The notes under the pieces are model-generated. The model made no database searches and was not told the DNA's origin. It saw nothing but the letters and a program-made list of their open reading frames with translations. Made by a program: the position numbers and the translations under genes. Of a stretch of DNA of 47,076 bases, positions 18,001 to 26,279 are shown piece by piece. Position 1 is the first letter of the stretch; the number at the start of each line of letters is the position of its first letter. Source of the DNA: Candidatus Poribacteria bacterium. GTDB taxonomy: Bacteria; Poribacteria; WGA-4E; WGA-3G. The stretch is from NCBI GenBank assembly GCA_028818705.1, contig JAPPNJ010000121.1:1-47076 (forward strand), read 5' to 3'.

Positions 18001-19461
18001 AGAAATAATGGCAGATCCGCCAAGAGCTTCTTCCCCAGATGTTATGTTTCTGTGCCTGAGCGCGATTTTTTCTGCGTATAGCTCTACCGCCTGCCCACCC
18101 ATGGGGAAAAAACCGATTCCACCTACACCGCCTGACATTCCACCGTCAATGTCTTCATAGCTCAAATCTATAGCAATGAAATAGATATGTTGAAGGTCAT
18201 CAGAGTCATCAAAGTGTTCAAAAGTTTCCTCCCAGATTTTGCTACCACCGAATGGCACATAATAATCGCTCTCTGTGAACTTTCCATCGACATGATGCGC
18301 CACGGGTTCTCCATCTTTATCGGTTTCAAGCGTAAAAGTTTTTCTTCCAAATCCATGGCGTTGCATCTCATCGGCGAAAAACTGCTGTGCATCTTTCATC
18401 AACTGGCGAAGTGCTGACACTCTTTCTGGCCGAGCAGGGCGGTCATTGGGAAGAAAGTAAACCAACCGGACCATGCCGTTCGTGTCGATAGTAGGAATCT
18501 CGTAGTCAGAAGCATCGTATTCCCACAGGTAAACCTTATTGTCTTCGCTCCCACTCGCAACCATCTGTCCATCTGGACTGAAAACAATAGATAGAGTAGT
18601 CCCTGTATTGCCAGCAAAAGGGGCTTTATATTGCGCTGTCTGTGTATCCCAAACAGAAATTCCACGCCCTCCAATAAGAAGGGTTGCCCCATCGGGACTA
18701 AACACCACTGGATTTGTCCACCCTGCTTGATTGGTAAGGGTTCTTTTGTGTTGTCCTGTGTTTGGATTCCATAACCGAACCGTCTGATCTCGACTCCCAC
18801 TCGCGAGGGTCCCGCCATCAGGACTAAACATCATACGTAGAATATCAGCCGTATGACCCGTGAGGGTCTTAATGTGTTTTCCGTTGTTTGGATTCCACAA
18901 GCAGATTGTTTGGTCCCGACTCCCACTCGCAAGCATATTACCATTCGGGGAAAACGCTACAGTATCAACGATATGGGTATGCCCGCGGAGTGTGCTCTTA
19001 ACTTTCCAAGTCGTAGTATTCCATAACCGAACTGTCTGGTCGGCACTTCCACTGGCAAGGGTTGCCCCGTTGGGACTGAAGGCAACGGAGACAACAGCGC
19101 CTGCGTGTTCGGTGAGCGTTCTTTTGAGTTTGCCATTACGTGGATTCCATAGTCGAATCGTTCCATCCCAGCTGGCACTGACGAGCGTGTTACCATCGGG
19201 ACTGAAGGCAACGCTCATGACAGTATCTGTGTGGCCTCGGAGGGTGTGCAGGAGTCGTCCTGTATTCACATTCCAGATGCGGACAGTTTGGTCCCAGCTC
19301 GCACTTGCGAGCATCTTACCGTTAGGACTAAATGCGACGCTCCAGACGTTATCTGTGTGTCCTTCAAGTGTTGCTTTGAGTTGAGCCGTTGTTATTCCTG
19401 TGGGCAGAAGTAATACAGAAGCTAATAGTAGTGTAAAAATGCAAAGGCGTATCTTTTTCAT
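15070..19461 (-). CDS. secreted double-propeller protein with metzincin-type peptidase, two dockerins and FlgD-like tail (copy 2)
   Basis: 1463 residues with a signal peptide (1-26). Order of parts: WD40 propeller 1 (about 28-315); a peptidase region with H506-E507-L-G-H510-T-F-G513-L-D-H516, a complete metzincin zinc motif; dockerin pair 1 (663-705); a helical linker; propeller 2 (about 770-1063); a jelly-roll-like module (about 1080-1250, containing [14 protein letters not shown]); dockerin pair 2 (1262-1306); and the [11 protein letters not shown] tail (from 1374). The peptidase differs from the gluzincin type of its two neighbours, although propeller 1 and the signal peptide are nearly identical to copy 3. 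Two blades of propeller 2 contain a 51-bp identical stretch, indicating recent blade amplification. Confidence 0.85.
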   Translation of the reverse strand: MKKIRLCIFTLLLASVLLLPTGITTAQLKATLEGHTDNVWSVAFSPNGKMLASASWDQTVRIWNVNTGRLLHTLRGHTDTVMSVAFSPDGNTLVSASWDGTIRLWNPRNGKLKRTLTEHAGAVVSVAFSPNGATLASGSADQTVRLWNTTTWKVKSTLRGHTHIVDTVAFSPNGNMLASGSRDQTICLWNPNNGKHIKTLTGHTADILRMMFSPDGGTLASGSRDQTVRLWNPNTGQHKRTLTNQAGWTNPVVFSPDGATLLIGGRGISVWDTQTAQYKAPFAGNTGTTLSIVFSPDGQMVASGSEDNKVYLWEYDASDYEIPTIDTNGMVRLVYFLPNDRPARPERVSALRQLMKDAQQFFADEMQRHGFGRKTFTLETDKDGEPVAHHVDGKFTESDYYVPFGGSKIWEETFEHFDDSDDLQHIYFIAIDLSYEDIDGGMSGGVGGIGFFPMGGQAVELYAEKIALRHRNITSGEEALGGSAIISASGFGHDNPGVHPLVLTNHELGHTFGLDHDWREGHEDAVVGGRGFRLSKCAAEWLSVSRFFNTKSTFRNEPGEIQLLSMRTYNQDSISLRFKVTDPDGLHQAQLLVPEITGNTGGGPYRLFDCKQLNGKTSTIESAVRRAELADRVTLQIMDINGNVAWATFPIELDETVSAQNALDVNGDGVMDLLDLTYLGARFGQRGQNSADVNEDKVVDITDLLLVAAGISSVSRQAVETFSAADVQKWLTDVKQIEVENEFQRKGIFFLEYLLREIILSSKPTKTVTGPLKAIFEGHTGFVWSLAFRPDGETLASGSWDRTVRLWDPRTLRHETTLIGHSSEVRSVVFSPDGETLASGSWDRTVRLWDTSTGQLKRTLSGYNIEHITSIAFSPDGQTIAAGTINDHTIHLWDTSAGHYKTGLTGHTGRVIFITFSPDGQTLASGSEDRTIRLWNTTTWKLKRTLSGHTHSVESVAFSPDGQTLASGSRDSTVRLWNPSTGQLKTTLTGYTDWVSPLAFSPNGEILAGSSQDQRIRLWNTKTGEYKNAFQVGAGHIMSIAFSPDGEMLASGTEDRIVRLWDVQTLLEQSPTLEPVPNKITGPWLWMIAPTEAGQGGANSTDVDSLADASGRNVTEVEVAAKGAREGDAVGNYVWTLGEISPTGGNNVNDLLNKIGLAKGDVDHHSSYALITLESATAQSDVTMRAGSDDSIKIWLNGEVVHNKPINRGAQDFQEKFTVDLKKGDNLLLVKVSDYQAGWSMFIGIEADVNAVYKRPTDPVVPEDVNGDGVVNLEDTAVVRANLGQKGPNDADVNGDGVVDVEDLVLVLAAIEAAAGAPALQAQAPNLFTAEEVQRWLVEARVFRNKSIAHRRGILILEQLLALLTPKETALLVNYPNPFNPETWIPYQLSEPAEVTLHIYAIDGGLIRTLALGYQPAGMYQSRSRAAYWDGKNEVGEPVASGVYFYTLSAEDFRATRKMFIRK
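16912..17088. repeat. 51-bp identical blade repeat inside propeller 2
   Basis: Bases 16912-16962 and 17038-17088 are identical. The 126-bp offset equals one 42-residue WD40 blade, and both copies code for the same stretch ending one blade and leading into the next ([17 protein letters not shown]). Most other blades differ at many third positions, so this pair arose by recent duplication or gene conversion. Confidence 0.85.
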
Positions 19462-19606
19462 AAGAAATCAAAATCCTTTCTTTCGATAAGCAGACGGATA
19501 TAGAACCCTCACTTACAATAAAGATTGAAGGCGAAGCTTACTTCCGAATCAACATTTTCCGTGTTGCGGTGAACTCACCTATAAAGACTGTATAAAAGTA
19601 GATACC
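19319..19606. repeat. 288-bp perfect direct repeat, copy A
   Basis: Identical base for base to 22188-22475 (offset 2869). It covers the first 47 codons of the copy 2 propeller gene, the 76-base intergenic spacer and the last 23 codons of the copy 3 gene. Similarity continues less perfectly on both sides. It marks a tandem duplication whose unit contained one whole gene. Confidence 0.9.
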
Positions 19607-22330
19607 GCTTGCCACGGGTTCGCCTACCGCATTTCTTCCATTCCAATACGCCGCACGAGTTCTGCTCTGATACATTCCTGCAGGCTGATGCCCTAATGCC
19701 AACCTTTGAATCAATCTGCCATCTATCGCATAGATGTGTAACGTCACCTCCGCAGGTTCAGACAACTGATACGGTATCCACGTCTCAGGGTTGAATGGGT
19801 TTGGATAGTTCGCGAGCAGCTGTGTTTTGGTAGGACGTGTTGCTGCCAAAAGGCTTTGAAGCAAAGCGATTGCTTTCTGGTATTTACGAGATCCATCGCT
19901 TTCAGCACGCAAGATGTTGAGTTGTCCCTCCAACATTGCGGGATCCATAGAAGTTGCTACCTCTTTGCTCGAAGGTGCAGCAGCATTCACCGGATCGTCT
20001 AAGTTTTCAATCACAAGTAGCAAGTCTGCTACATTAACGGCACCATCTCCATTAGCATCTGTACGTGGGTGAGGTGTTGCGTTTTCGCTAAGTGCGGTTA
20101 CGACCAACAGCAAATCGATTGCATTGACCGTTCCATCCTTGTTAACATCCGCCACATTTACAGTTACTGTGGTATCTGAGGGGGGTTTATCGGCAGCGTC
20201 TACATCTGTCTCAATTTTGTTTGAGGAACTGCCGAAAAATACCCGCCCCGTTTTTTCCCCGGCACGAAATACAGCAAGGTCTTCACCCATGTGATCCTTG
20301 GCGAGCCAGATAGTCCCAGCAGGGGCAACCAAATCGAAAATCCACCTGATACCACGATACGCGAGATTCTCTGAACCATCATCATCTAAAAAATAGAATG
20401 AAATCTCGTGTCCGGTAAGATTGACGTAAAAGAGTCCTGTGTGGCTTCCTTTTGTTGTTGATGCGAGTAGATTCGGAAGCTCACTCGGATCATACAACTT
20501 CAAATTCACCCATTTGCCATCACCATCGCTGTTTGGATCTTTCAACTGTTTGTCCAGTTCTTGACGGCCTATCTGCCAAGGGTATGGTCCATCAAATGTT
20601 AGAGCCTCCTGCGGATTGAATCCCTGAAGATGTGGTAAATGTGTTCGAGTCGCCGGTGGCGTGTATAGCAAGTTGTTATCACCATAAATCTCAGTGAGCA
20701 ATTTCGCGAGAACTGGATCATATTTTTTCAACGCCGAGCGTGTATTGACAGCGTTAGTTTGCGTCGAGTGAAACCAAGAGTTTGTGCCTTCAGCCCAGTA
20801 CTCATCTCTATTTGAGGCAGCGTAGTAACCGCGCCACAATCCTTTCTGCATTGCTGCCTCATAGGCTATCTTGAGCCGGTTGTCAAATTCTGTGCGAAGC
20901 AGTTTCAATCCGCCATGTATTTTATGAGCAAACTCATGAATTAAGGCGTGTCCAAAATGACTATCCGGACGAAGCAAGTTTTCCTCAGACAAAAGCATTC
21001 CATGCACAGGATCAGAAATTACTATATCGCGGACAAATGCATTTAAAAAACTGGTGGGGTGGTCAGCGAATGCGTATTCGGGAAGGTCAGAAAACGCTTC
21101 GTCGATCGCCAAGAGGTAAATACGGTCTTGAGATTCCGCGAGTGCCTTTAGAACATCTGCGTCATGCCCTATCATCTGCCAGATAAGCCACGCCGCTTCC
21201 TTCATGGCGTATGGATTTACCTTCGCCGATGCTAACAAGGGTAATCCGCCAACGTTGATCCACTGTTGATAAAAGGGGTCCAATTCAAAAAAGTTCCGAA
21301 CGGCAACTGGCGGTGAAATAGGTTCAGGAATGTTATTAATATCAAACGCAATGTTAACAAAAGGGACATCAGGGACATAACGGGTTAAATCAAATACGTG
21401 AACCTTTTGGTCTGCGCTCCCACTGGCAACCATCTCTCCATCAGGGCTGAAAACAACAGAAAGGCTATCCCATATATCCGTAGCGAGGGGGATTTTGTAT
21501 TGATTCGTTTGTATATCCCAAACAGAAATCCCACGTCCGCCAATGAGAAGTGTTTCACCATCAGGACTGAAGGCAACAGGCTTTGTCCAACCTCTGTGAC
21601 CAATGAGGGTTGTTTTGAGTTTTCCATTCTTTGGATTCCACAACCGAACTGTATCGTCTCGACTGCCACTGGCAAGCAGGTTGCCATCCGGTGAAAATGC
21701 AATCCGTTGGACCTCATCTGTATGTTCTCTCAGCGTCTTGAGGTGTTTTCCGTTATTTGGATTCCACAGGCGGATAGTATAGTCTCGACTGCCACTGGCA
21801 AGCAGGTTGCCATCTGAGGAAAATGCCACAGCATCAACAGTATTGGTATGCCCGGTAAGGGTTGTTTTGAGTTTTCCGTTATTTGGATTCCACAACCGAA
21901 CCGTCCGGTCCGCGCTTCCACTCGCAAGGGTCTGCCCATCTGGACTGAAAACAACGGATGGGACACCACCTGCGTGTCCTGTAAGCGTTCTTTTGAGTTT
22001 TCCGTTGTTTGGATTCCACAAGTGGATTCTTCCGTCCCAGTCGGCACTTGCGAGCGTGTTACCATCAGGACTGAAGGCTACGCTTAGGACCTCATTTGTA
22101 TGTTCAGTAAGGGTGTGCAGAAGTCGTCCTGTATTCACATTCCACAAGCGGACGGTTTGGTCCCAGTCGGCACTTGCGAGCATCTTGCCGTTAGGACTAA
22201 ATGCGACGCTCCAGACGTTATCTGTGTGTCCTTCAAGTGTTGCTTTGAGTTGAGCCGTTGTTATTCCTGTGGGCAGAAGTAATACAGAAGCTAATAGTAG
22301 TGTAAAAATGCAAAGGCGTATCTTTTTCAT
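19538..22330 (-). CDS. secreted WD40 propeller - HExxH metallopeptidase - dockerin - FlgD-like tail protein (copy 3)
   Basis: 930 residues. The signal peptide and first propeller blade are almost identical to copy 2 (15070-19461), while everything from about residue 330 onward follows copy 1: NFFELDPFYQQWINVGGLP, the HEFAH zinc motif at 465-469, EYWAEG at 510-515, dockerin loops at 727-773 and the [11 protein letters not shown] tail from 841. It therefore looks like a chimera joining the propeller of one paralogue to the peptidase of another. An AAAGGA precedes the ATG by about 12 bases. Copy 2 starts 76 bases after its stop codon, so the genes are probably cotranscribed. Predicted secreted zinc peptidase; loss of activity cannot be excluded for lack of structural data. 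Confidence 0.85.
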   Translation of the reverse strand: MKKIRLCIFTLLLASVLLLPTGITTAQLKATLEGHTDNVWSVAFSPNGKMLASADWDQTVRLWNVNTGRLLHTLTEHTNEVLSVAFSPDGNTLASADWDGRIHLWNPNNGKLKRTLTGHAGGVPSVVFSPDGQTLASGSADRTVRLWNPNNGKLKTTLTGHTNTVDAVAFSSDGNLLASGSRDYTIRLWNPNNGKHLKTLREHTDEVQRIAFSPDGNLLASGSRDDTVRLWNPKNGKLKTTLIGHRGWTKPVAFSPDGETLLIGGRGISVWDIQTNQYKIPLATDIWDSLSVVFSPDGEMVASGSADQKVHVFDLTRYVPDVPFVNIAFDINNIPEPISPPVAVRNFFELDPFYQQWINVGGLPLLASAKVNPYAMKEAAWLIWQMIGHDADVLKALAESQDRIYLLAIDEAFSDLPEYAFADHPTSFLNAFVRDIVISDPVHGMLLSEENLLRPDSHFGHALIHEFAHKIHGGLKLLRTEFDNRLKIAYEAAMQKGLWRGYYAASNRDEYWAEGTNSWFHSTQTNAVNTRSALKKYDPVLAKLLTEIYGDNNLLYTPPATRTHLPHLQGFNPQEALTFDGPYPWQIGRQELDKQLKDPNSDGDGKWVNLKLYDPSELPNLLASTTKGSHTGLFYVNLTGHEISFYFLDDDGSENLAYRGIRWIFDLVAPAGTIWLAKDHMGEDLAVFRAGEKTGRVFFGSSSNKIETDVDAADKPPSDTTVTVNVADVNKDGTVNAIDLLLVVTALSENATPHPRTDANGDGAVNVADLLLVIENLDDPVNAAAPSSKEVATSMDPAMLEGQLNILRAESDGSRKYQKAIALLQSLLAATRPTKTQLLANYPNPFNPETWIPYQLSEPAEVTLHIYAIDGRLIQRLALGHQPAGMYQSRTRAAYWNGRNAVGEPVASGIYFYTVFIGEFTATRKMLIRK

Positions 22331-22475
22331 AAGAAATCAAAATCCTTTCTTTCGATAAGCAGACGGATATAGAACCCTCACTTACAATAAAGATTGAAGG
22401 CGAAGCTTACTTCCGAATCAACATTTTCCGTGTTGCGGTGAACTCACCTATAAAGACTGTATAAAAGTAGATACC
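22188..22475. repeat. 288-bp perfect direct repeat, copy B
   Basis: Second copy of the 19319-19606 repeat. Here it joins the start of the copy 3 propeller gene to the 3' stump of a lost paralogue at 22407-22574. Confidence 0.9.
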
Positions 22476-22574
22476 ACTTGCCACGGGTTCCCCTACCGTA
22501 TTTCTTCCATTCCAATATGCCGCGCGGCTTTTGCTCTGATACATTCCCGCAGACTGATACCCTAATGCCAATAT
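22407..22574 (-). pseudogene. 3' remnant of a fourth propeller-peptidase gene (FlgD-like tail only)
   Basis: The last 56 codons or so of a tail domain remain in frame: [25 protein letters not shown] and TRKMLIRK followed by TAA. Similarity to the intact genes stops abruptly near 22574, in the middle of the segment that reads ALGYQ/LGHQ in the others, and is replaced by unrelated DNA with a GAGGTG/CACCTT hairpin. There is no start codon with a ribosome site. It lost its 5' part by deletion or insertion after the tandem duplication that created the direct repeat. Confidence 0.85.
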
Positions 22575-22810
22575 GGAGTTTGCGAGGTGCTTTCTCACCT
22601 TGTAGGGATGATATTGCTTCGCAGTGAGAATAGAAAACTGGCAGCAGTAAGTTATAATAGGTCAATTTTTATTTTATTTCAAATTAAATAATATAAAAGA
22701 CTATATCTAACCATAATATTGTGCGATACTTTCTCAGAAAACACAAGTTATGTCCATAAAAATTGCCAAGGCTATTTATGGTGAATTATGAAAATACATT
22801 GACACGTTTT

Positions 22811-22855
22811 CTGTAAGAGGCGGGAAAGCCCACATGGGCTTTATACCGTTGATTC
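22811..22855 (-). repeat. variable-stem hairpin element (stem AAAGCCC)
   Basis: On the minus strand: GAATCAACGGTAT, stem AAAGCCC, loop ATGT, stem GGGCTTT, then CCCGCCTCTTACAG. The flanks match the copies at 5535 and 27320, while the stem is entirely different but perfectly self-complementary. Confidence 0.85.
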
Positions 22856-22967
22856 TTTCCTAAGCCTGACTGATTCCTGCTGATGTGTAATGTAAAGGTA
22901 ATTCTAAAATCTACCATAGTTTTCGAGAAGTTCGGAGATTTTTCGAGGCGGTCGCGAAATGGACATA

Positions 22968-23033
22968 GCACCCCGCTGGAGTGCCGGGATTAAATATACT
23001 GTTTTCTATAGATATGGCACTCCGCTGGAGTGC
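22968..23033 (-). repeat. REP-like palindrome doublet
   Basis: Two hairpins with the same loop 49 bases apart: 22968-22984 (one mismatch) and 23017-23033 (GCACTCC / GCT / GGAGTGC, perfect). Read on the minus strand the palindrome has loop AGC and is followed by CATATCTATAGAAA. The same design (palindrome with AGC loop, then a TATAG tail, two copies about 50 bases apart) recurs at 43914-43989 with a different stem. Confidence 0.75.
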
Positions 23034-23175
23034 GGGAAACACCATTATTCGATTGGGATTTTTTATCTGTTAGGTAGGCAGTAGCGATTGGAGGATTGAT
23101 CGTAAAACGGCAAGACTATCTCGTTTATAAGGAAGATTCTGGTTTTGGATGGCTTATTGGTGTGGATGGAAATAA

Positions 23176-23220
23176 TGAAACCCAACAATTCAGGTGCTGT
23201 GGGTAATGTGTTGGGTTTCA
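23176..23220. repeat. 12-bp perfect inverted repeat
   Basis: TGAAACCCAACA and TGTTGGGTTTCA enclose a 21-base loop. It lies about 100 bases downstream of the broken LamG gene on its strand. It lacks a U-tract, so a terminator role is doubtful. Confidence 0.6.
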
Positions 23221-23323
23221 CTCGTGTTTGGATGATTTTAAATTTTCAGTGGGTCTTCATCTGCGTCATGCCCTACTATCTGTTCTGGGGAGAGAATCAA
23301 TATATCCATAAGACCGATTCTGT

Positions 23324-24091
23324 CTATCTTTCCTTAATACGTCCCCATGTTGTTGTTACTTTTCCAGAAGATTCGACGGGTAGAAGTTCTCCAGCCATCG
23401 ACAATTTGATCTCACCTTCGGTGAGGACGGTGCTCCAGATTCTGACCTCATCAATGAAGCCGTTCCACGCTTGGGCGTACCCTTCGTTGAGTATGCCAAT
23501 CCATATAGATTTTTCACCCTTGCCAACTTCATCTTCGGGATGATCTACTTCGTTTTCGAGTTCGCCGTTGACATAGAGCAGTTGTTTCTTTGTTTTGCCG
23601 TCATACACGTAAGCGAGATGCACCCATTTCTTATCTTTTAAGGTGGATTTCGATGAAATTTGTTGGCCGTCCTTGGCGTTAACCCTTGCCCAGAATTTGC
23701 TCTCATTCCACGAAAAGAGGTTGTAGACATCCGCATTCTGCCATGCTGCGCGTTTGGAGACGATTCCTCTTGCGAGGGCATCTGATCCGAAGGGTTGAAC
23801 CCAGGCTTCAACGGTTAACTGTTTCATGCCTTCGAGATCGGGGCTGTGCGCAACTTCGACAAAATTCGCCGCGTCTCCGTCAAATTCAAGGGCGCCGTTG
23901 ATTTTGCCCTTGACCTATTTCAAATTGCCTTTGATGCTGGCTCGGTTTTCATTGCCGGAGGCATCTTTGGGATTTTTTCCCGCACCGTCGTCAAAGGGTA
24001 AATAAAGGAGCAATGCATCTTCATCGACGGCTTGTGCTGTGTAGATACCGATAACAAACACAAGTGCTAAAGCAAAAGAAAGTGGACGCAT
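23324..24091 (-). pseudogene. secreted LamG-domain protein interrupted by an in-frame amber codon
   Basis: The reading frame begins at the ATG at 24091 (AGGAG upstream) with a signal peptide of about 20 residues, then LLLYLPFDDGAGKNPKDASGN, the start of a LamG domain. At 23917-23915 the codon TAG interrupts the frame. Translation in the same frame continues with VKGKINGALEFDG and the rest of the LamG fold (FSWNESKFWARV, WVHLAYVYDG, LYVNGELE, FIDEVRIWSTVL) to a TAA at 23324. LamG proteins often have Trp at this position, so a single TGG to TAG change explains the break. The last residues GKVTTTWGRIK resemble those of the intact LamG protein at 1915-2718. No frameshift is present, so this is either a young pseudogene, readthrough or a sequencing error. 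Confidence 0.85.
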
Positions 24092-24211
24092 GATCGTTTC
24101 TCCTTGTTTATGCGATATCCTAATCGCTCTAACGCGCAGATAACTCTGTTTTTTGGCATCTGTTGGGAAACGAGGCATCAGATTAGAGACATAGCGTAAA
24201 CGACTTCAACC

Positions 24212-24403
24212 CTATTTGCTCCGCTCTGTGGGAGGTGGAAGCGGATCTATATATACCTTACCTTGAGCTTTACGCTTTTTCTCTCTTGCCTTCAAATAAT
24301 CGTAGAGTTCCTCTATAGAATTGAATTGGGCAGCAAACTCTGCCTTCATTCGATAGCATTCTTCAAGGATCGGATCTGTCTGTGGTTCAAGTTGCTCTTT
24401 CAT
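24212..24403 (-). CDS. possible independently translated antitoxin-like protein (nested, same frame)
   Basis: Within the PIN fusion, an ATG at 24403 is preceded by TGAGGT (24411-24416) with a 7-base gap, the best ribosome site of this transcript. It would give a 63-residue charged protein with a helical central part and a Pro-rich end. If used, the locus makes both a toxin-antitoxin fusion and free antitoxin from one frame. Confidence 0.45.
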   Translation of the reverse strand: MKEQLEPQTDPILEECYRMKAEFAAQFNSIEELYDYLKAREKKRKAQGKVYIDPLPPPTERSK

Positions 24404-24898
24404 GTGTATCACCTCAATTAACACCGCGGGTGTACAGAGAGTTGTCGGTTGGTATCCAGCAGCTAGACAAACGTCAGCGATATGCTGCCGCTTAGTTTCA
24501 TTAACAATATGCTTATAGTTCCAAGAAACGAGATATTCAATACTATGGACCACTGCAATAGCGATATGTTGCGCGTCCGGTAGAAATTGCAGTGGCACGG
24601 TGCCTTCATCGATCAACTTATGTGCGAGAGCAACAGCCTCCAGAGACAGGGGCAATGTCCTTAGGTCGTCTAACAATGTAATCCGACGCTGGGCTTCTCT
24701 TGGATCGCCACGCATAGCTTCACCGAGAACTATATCTGAAGTGACAAACTCAAAAGCATCGGAATATTCCTCCCACAGCTGCCGAGTTGATCGTTGTCGA
24801 TCAAATACCATTACATCGTTACTGCGGCGTGCTACCAGGTAGCTGACCACTGTGGTTTCAATGTAAACTTTTGGTTTTTCTACTGTGTAGTGTACCAT
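24212..24898 (-). CDS. PIN-domain (VapC-like) toxin fused to an antitoxin-like C-terminus
   Basis: 228 residues. Residues 9-160 form a PIN-type ribonuclease domain: YIETTVVSYLVAR with the first acidic residue, a conserved DIVLGEAMRGD block, DAQHIAIAVVHSIEYLVSWNYKHI with further acidic and polar site residues, and TPAVLIE at the usual end of such proteins. The frame continues into about 63 further residues starting at M166 (DPILEECYRMKAEFAAQFNS, ELYDYLKAREKKRKA) that resemble the small antitoxin-like protein normally encoded as a separate gene beside this type of PIN gene. That second part has its own ribosome site and ATG. The gene starts 21 bases after LarA, in the same direction. The resemblance of the C-terminal part is from memory of families and should be tested. 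Confidence 0.75.
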   Translation of the reverse strand: MVHYTVEKPKVYIETTVVSYLVARRSNDVMVFDRQRSTRQLWEEYSDAFEFVTSDIVLGEAMRGDPREAQRRITLLDDLRTLPLSLEAVALAHKLIDEGTVPLQFLPDAQHIAIAVVHSIEYLVSWNYKHIVNETKRQHIADVCLAAGYQPTTLCTPAVLIEVIHMKEQLEPQTDPILEECYRMKAEFAAQFNSIEELYDYLKAREKKRKAQGKVYIDPLPPPTERSK

Positions 24899-24919
24899 AA
24901 AACAGAGACTTTAGCAAAG

Positions 24920-26197
24920 CTATTTCCCAAATCGTGAACGCAGTGCCCATAAGCCTTGTCCGGGTTCACTGATGTAGAAGAAACCACCTTCGTTGAACCC
25001 ATCAACCAGTGTTTCAGGATTGTATTCGGCGAGAATTTCGTTCACAGGTGCCCACTGATAGCCGACGGATTCAATCTCGGTTTGGGTGAGATGTCCGGTC
25101 GCATAGGTGACCTTGAAACGTCCTTCAGTACTACCGTGAATCAGGTGCGCGGCGGCGGAGAGGTTTTCTTGTAGTTCTGGGTTTTCTGAGACTGCCTTGA
25201 GTGTTGTGGGTGTGCCGCGGTAGCCATACTTGCGAATGAGTCGGTCGATTTCAGCGTCCTCCCCGAATTCGCGGAGGCCGGGTGCAATAATAATCAACTC
25301 GCCATCGTCTGCCATCGCCATCCGTGTGCGGTAGATCGCCTTGTTGCCGAGCCACGTACTTTTAAACTCTATCGGGTCCAAGTAGACGACTACTTTTGCT
25401 AAAGGAGCATCCAAGAAGGTCATATTTGTGGCTCTGCTCAGTTCAGCAGCGGTCTCGAAAGTGTGTGCATCGTCGCCAACGTAAAGTCCGCGCATTACGC
25501 GTTCGCCGGTGGCATCGGCGTCCATAACGCTCATAACATACAGAATGCCGAGCTGCTTCAGGTGGTAGGTATGGGCGTAATTCAGGACTCTCCTGACAGA
25601 GGTATCCGTCCGTCCCATCAGGCGTTCCATGCCGTCTACAGCACCGAGAAAATGGGATTTGTTAATCATCTCAACCCCGCCTGCTCCGACGAGGATATTC
25701 TTGAATCCGTTGGCGATCCCGATAACTTCGTGCGGGATCACCTGTCCGACGGAGATGATAAGTTCGTAGTCTCCTTCCACAAGACGGCGGTTTACGGCAA
25801 CAGGAATGCTGTAATCGAGTTTGCCTCCCGAAACCTCCTGCACGAACTCAGATGGCACTTCACCGAAGTGGTACAGTCCCGTCCGCCAGTTGTGGACATG
25901 ATACGTCGCCTTAGGCAGATCGCCATACATCTCGGCAATCTGTGCTTCGGTCATCGGGGCATGGGTGCCGATGGCAGGTAGGATATCGAAGGTGGTGCCG
26001 TTTGCGGTGTCCCACAACTCATAAAGAAGTTGGGTGAGTTCACCGGCGTTTGAGTGGAGGCGTGTTATGTCCGGCGGGATCACCAAAATCTTTTTTGGGA
26101 TACCACCCAATTTGAGGAGTGCCTCGTGTAGTAAGGCGCGTTTTTCTTCAGTTGTGATGACGGTGTTTTTTCCACCGTGGGCAATGTAGGTTGACAT
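24920..26197 (-). CDS. LarA-family nickel-pincer (NPN) racemase/epimerase
   Basis: 425 residues of the lactate racemase family, which uses a nickel pincer nucleotide cofactor attached to a lysine. The catalytic pattern is present: H79 in IGTHAPMT, H156 in IPHEVIG, K166 in NGFKNIL and H182 in SHFLGA. The spacings H156-K166 (10) and K166-H182 (16) equal those of H174-K184-H200 in Lactobacillus LarA. PPDITR near residue 41 is another family signature. LarA homologues racemise or epimerise diverse 2-hydroxy acids, so lactate is not assured. The ATG follows GAGG with a 7-base gap. It sits in a minus-strand run with a FAH-family enzyme upstream, which suggests catabolism of a sugar acid or hydroxy/keto acid. 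larB, larC and larE are not in this window. Confidence 0.85.
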   Translation of the reverse strand: MSTYIAHGGKNTVITTEEKRALLHEALLKLGGIPKKILVIPPDITRLHSNAGELTQLLYELWDTANGTTFDILPAIGTHAPMTEAQIAEMYGDLPKATYHVHNWRTGLYHFGEVPSEFVQEVSGGKLDYSIPVAVNRRLVEGDYELIISVGQVIPHEVIGIANGFKNILVGAGGVEMINKSHFLGAVDGMERLMGRTDTSVRRVLNYAHTYHLKQLGILYVMSVMDADATGERVMRGLYVGDDAHTFETAAELSRATNMTFLDAPLAKVVVYLDPIEFKSTWLGNKAIYRTRMAMADDGELIIIAPGLREFGEDAEIDRLIRKYGYRGTPTTLKAVSENPELQENLSAAAHLIHGSTEGRFKVTYATGHLTQTEIESVGYQWAPVNEILAEYNPETLVDGFNEGGFFYISEPGQGLWALRSRFGK

Positions 26198-26224
26198 AGT
26201 GTGAACCTCGATTGTCTGGACCCA

Positions 26225-26245
26225 GGCGAGGTCAGGAACCTCGCC
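26225..26245. repeat. 8-bp perfect GC-rich hairpin
   Basis: GGCGAGGT, loop CAGGA, ACCTCGCC between the FAH and LarA genes. Same general type as 8576-8594 and 9169-9189: a perfect stem, a short loop, no T-tract. Confidence 0.55.
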
Positions 26246-26279
26246 AGCGGAGAGATTAGAAAGTACATCTACAAAGGGA

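Larger units (their letters stand above)
22575..23323. other. 749-bp gene-free, repeat-rich interval
   Basis: I see no credible gene here. The first part (about 22640-22800) is very AT-rich. Then come a variable-stem hairpin element (22811-22855), a pair of REP-like palindromes (22968-23033) and a 12-bp hairpin (23176-23220). Short frames in this stretch lack ribosome sites and recognisable protein patterns. Confidence 0.6.

Noticed and set aside
15400..19400. Tandem DNA repeats within the propeller genes as a separate repeat array
   Set aside because: They are explained by 42-residue WD40 blades; only the 51-bp identical pair is listed separately.
23145..23543. 132-residue plus-strand frame spanning the repeat region and the end of the LamG pseudogene
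   Set aside because: It begins inside a hairpin-rich stretch and continues antisense to the LamG sequence; no motif.
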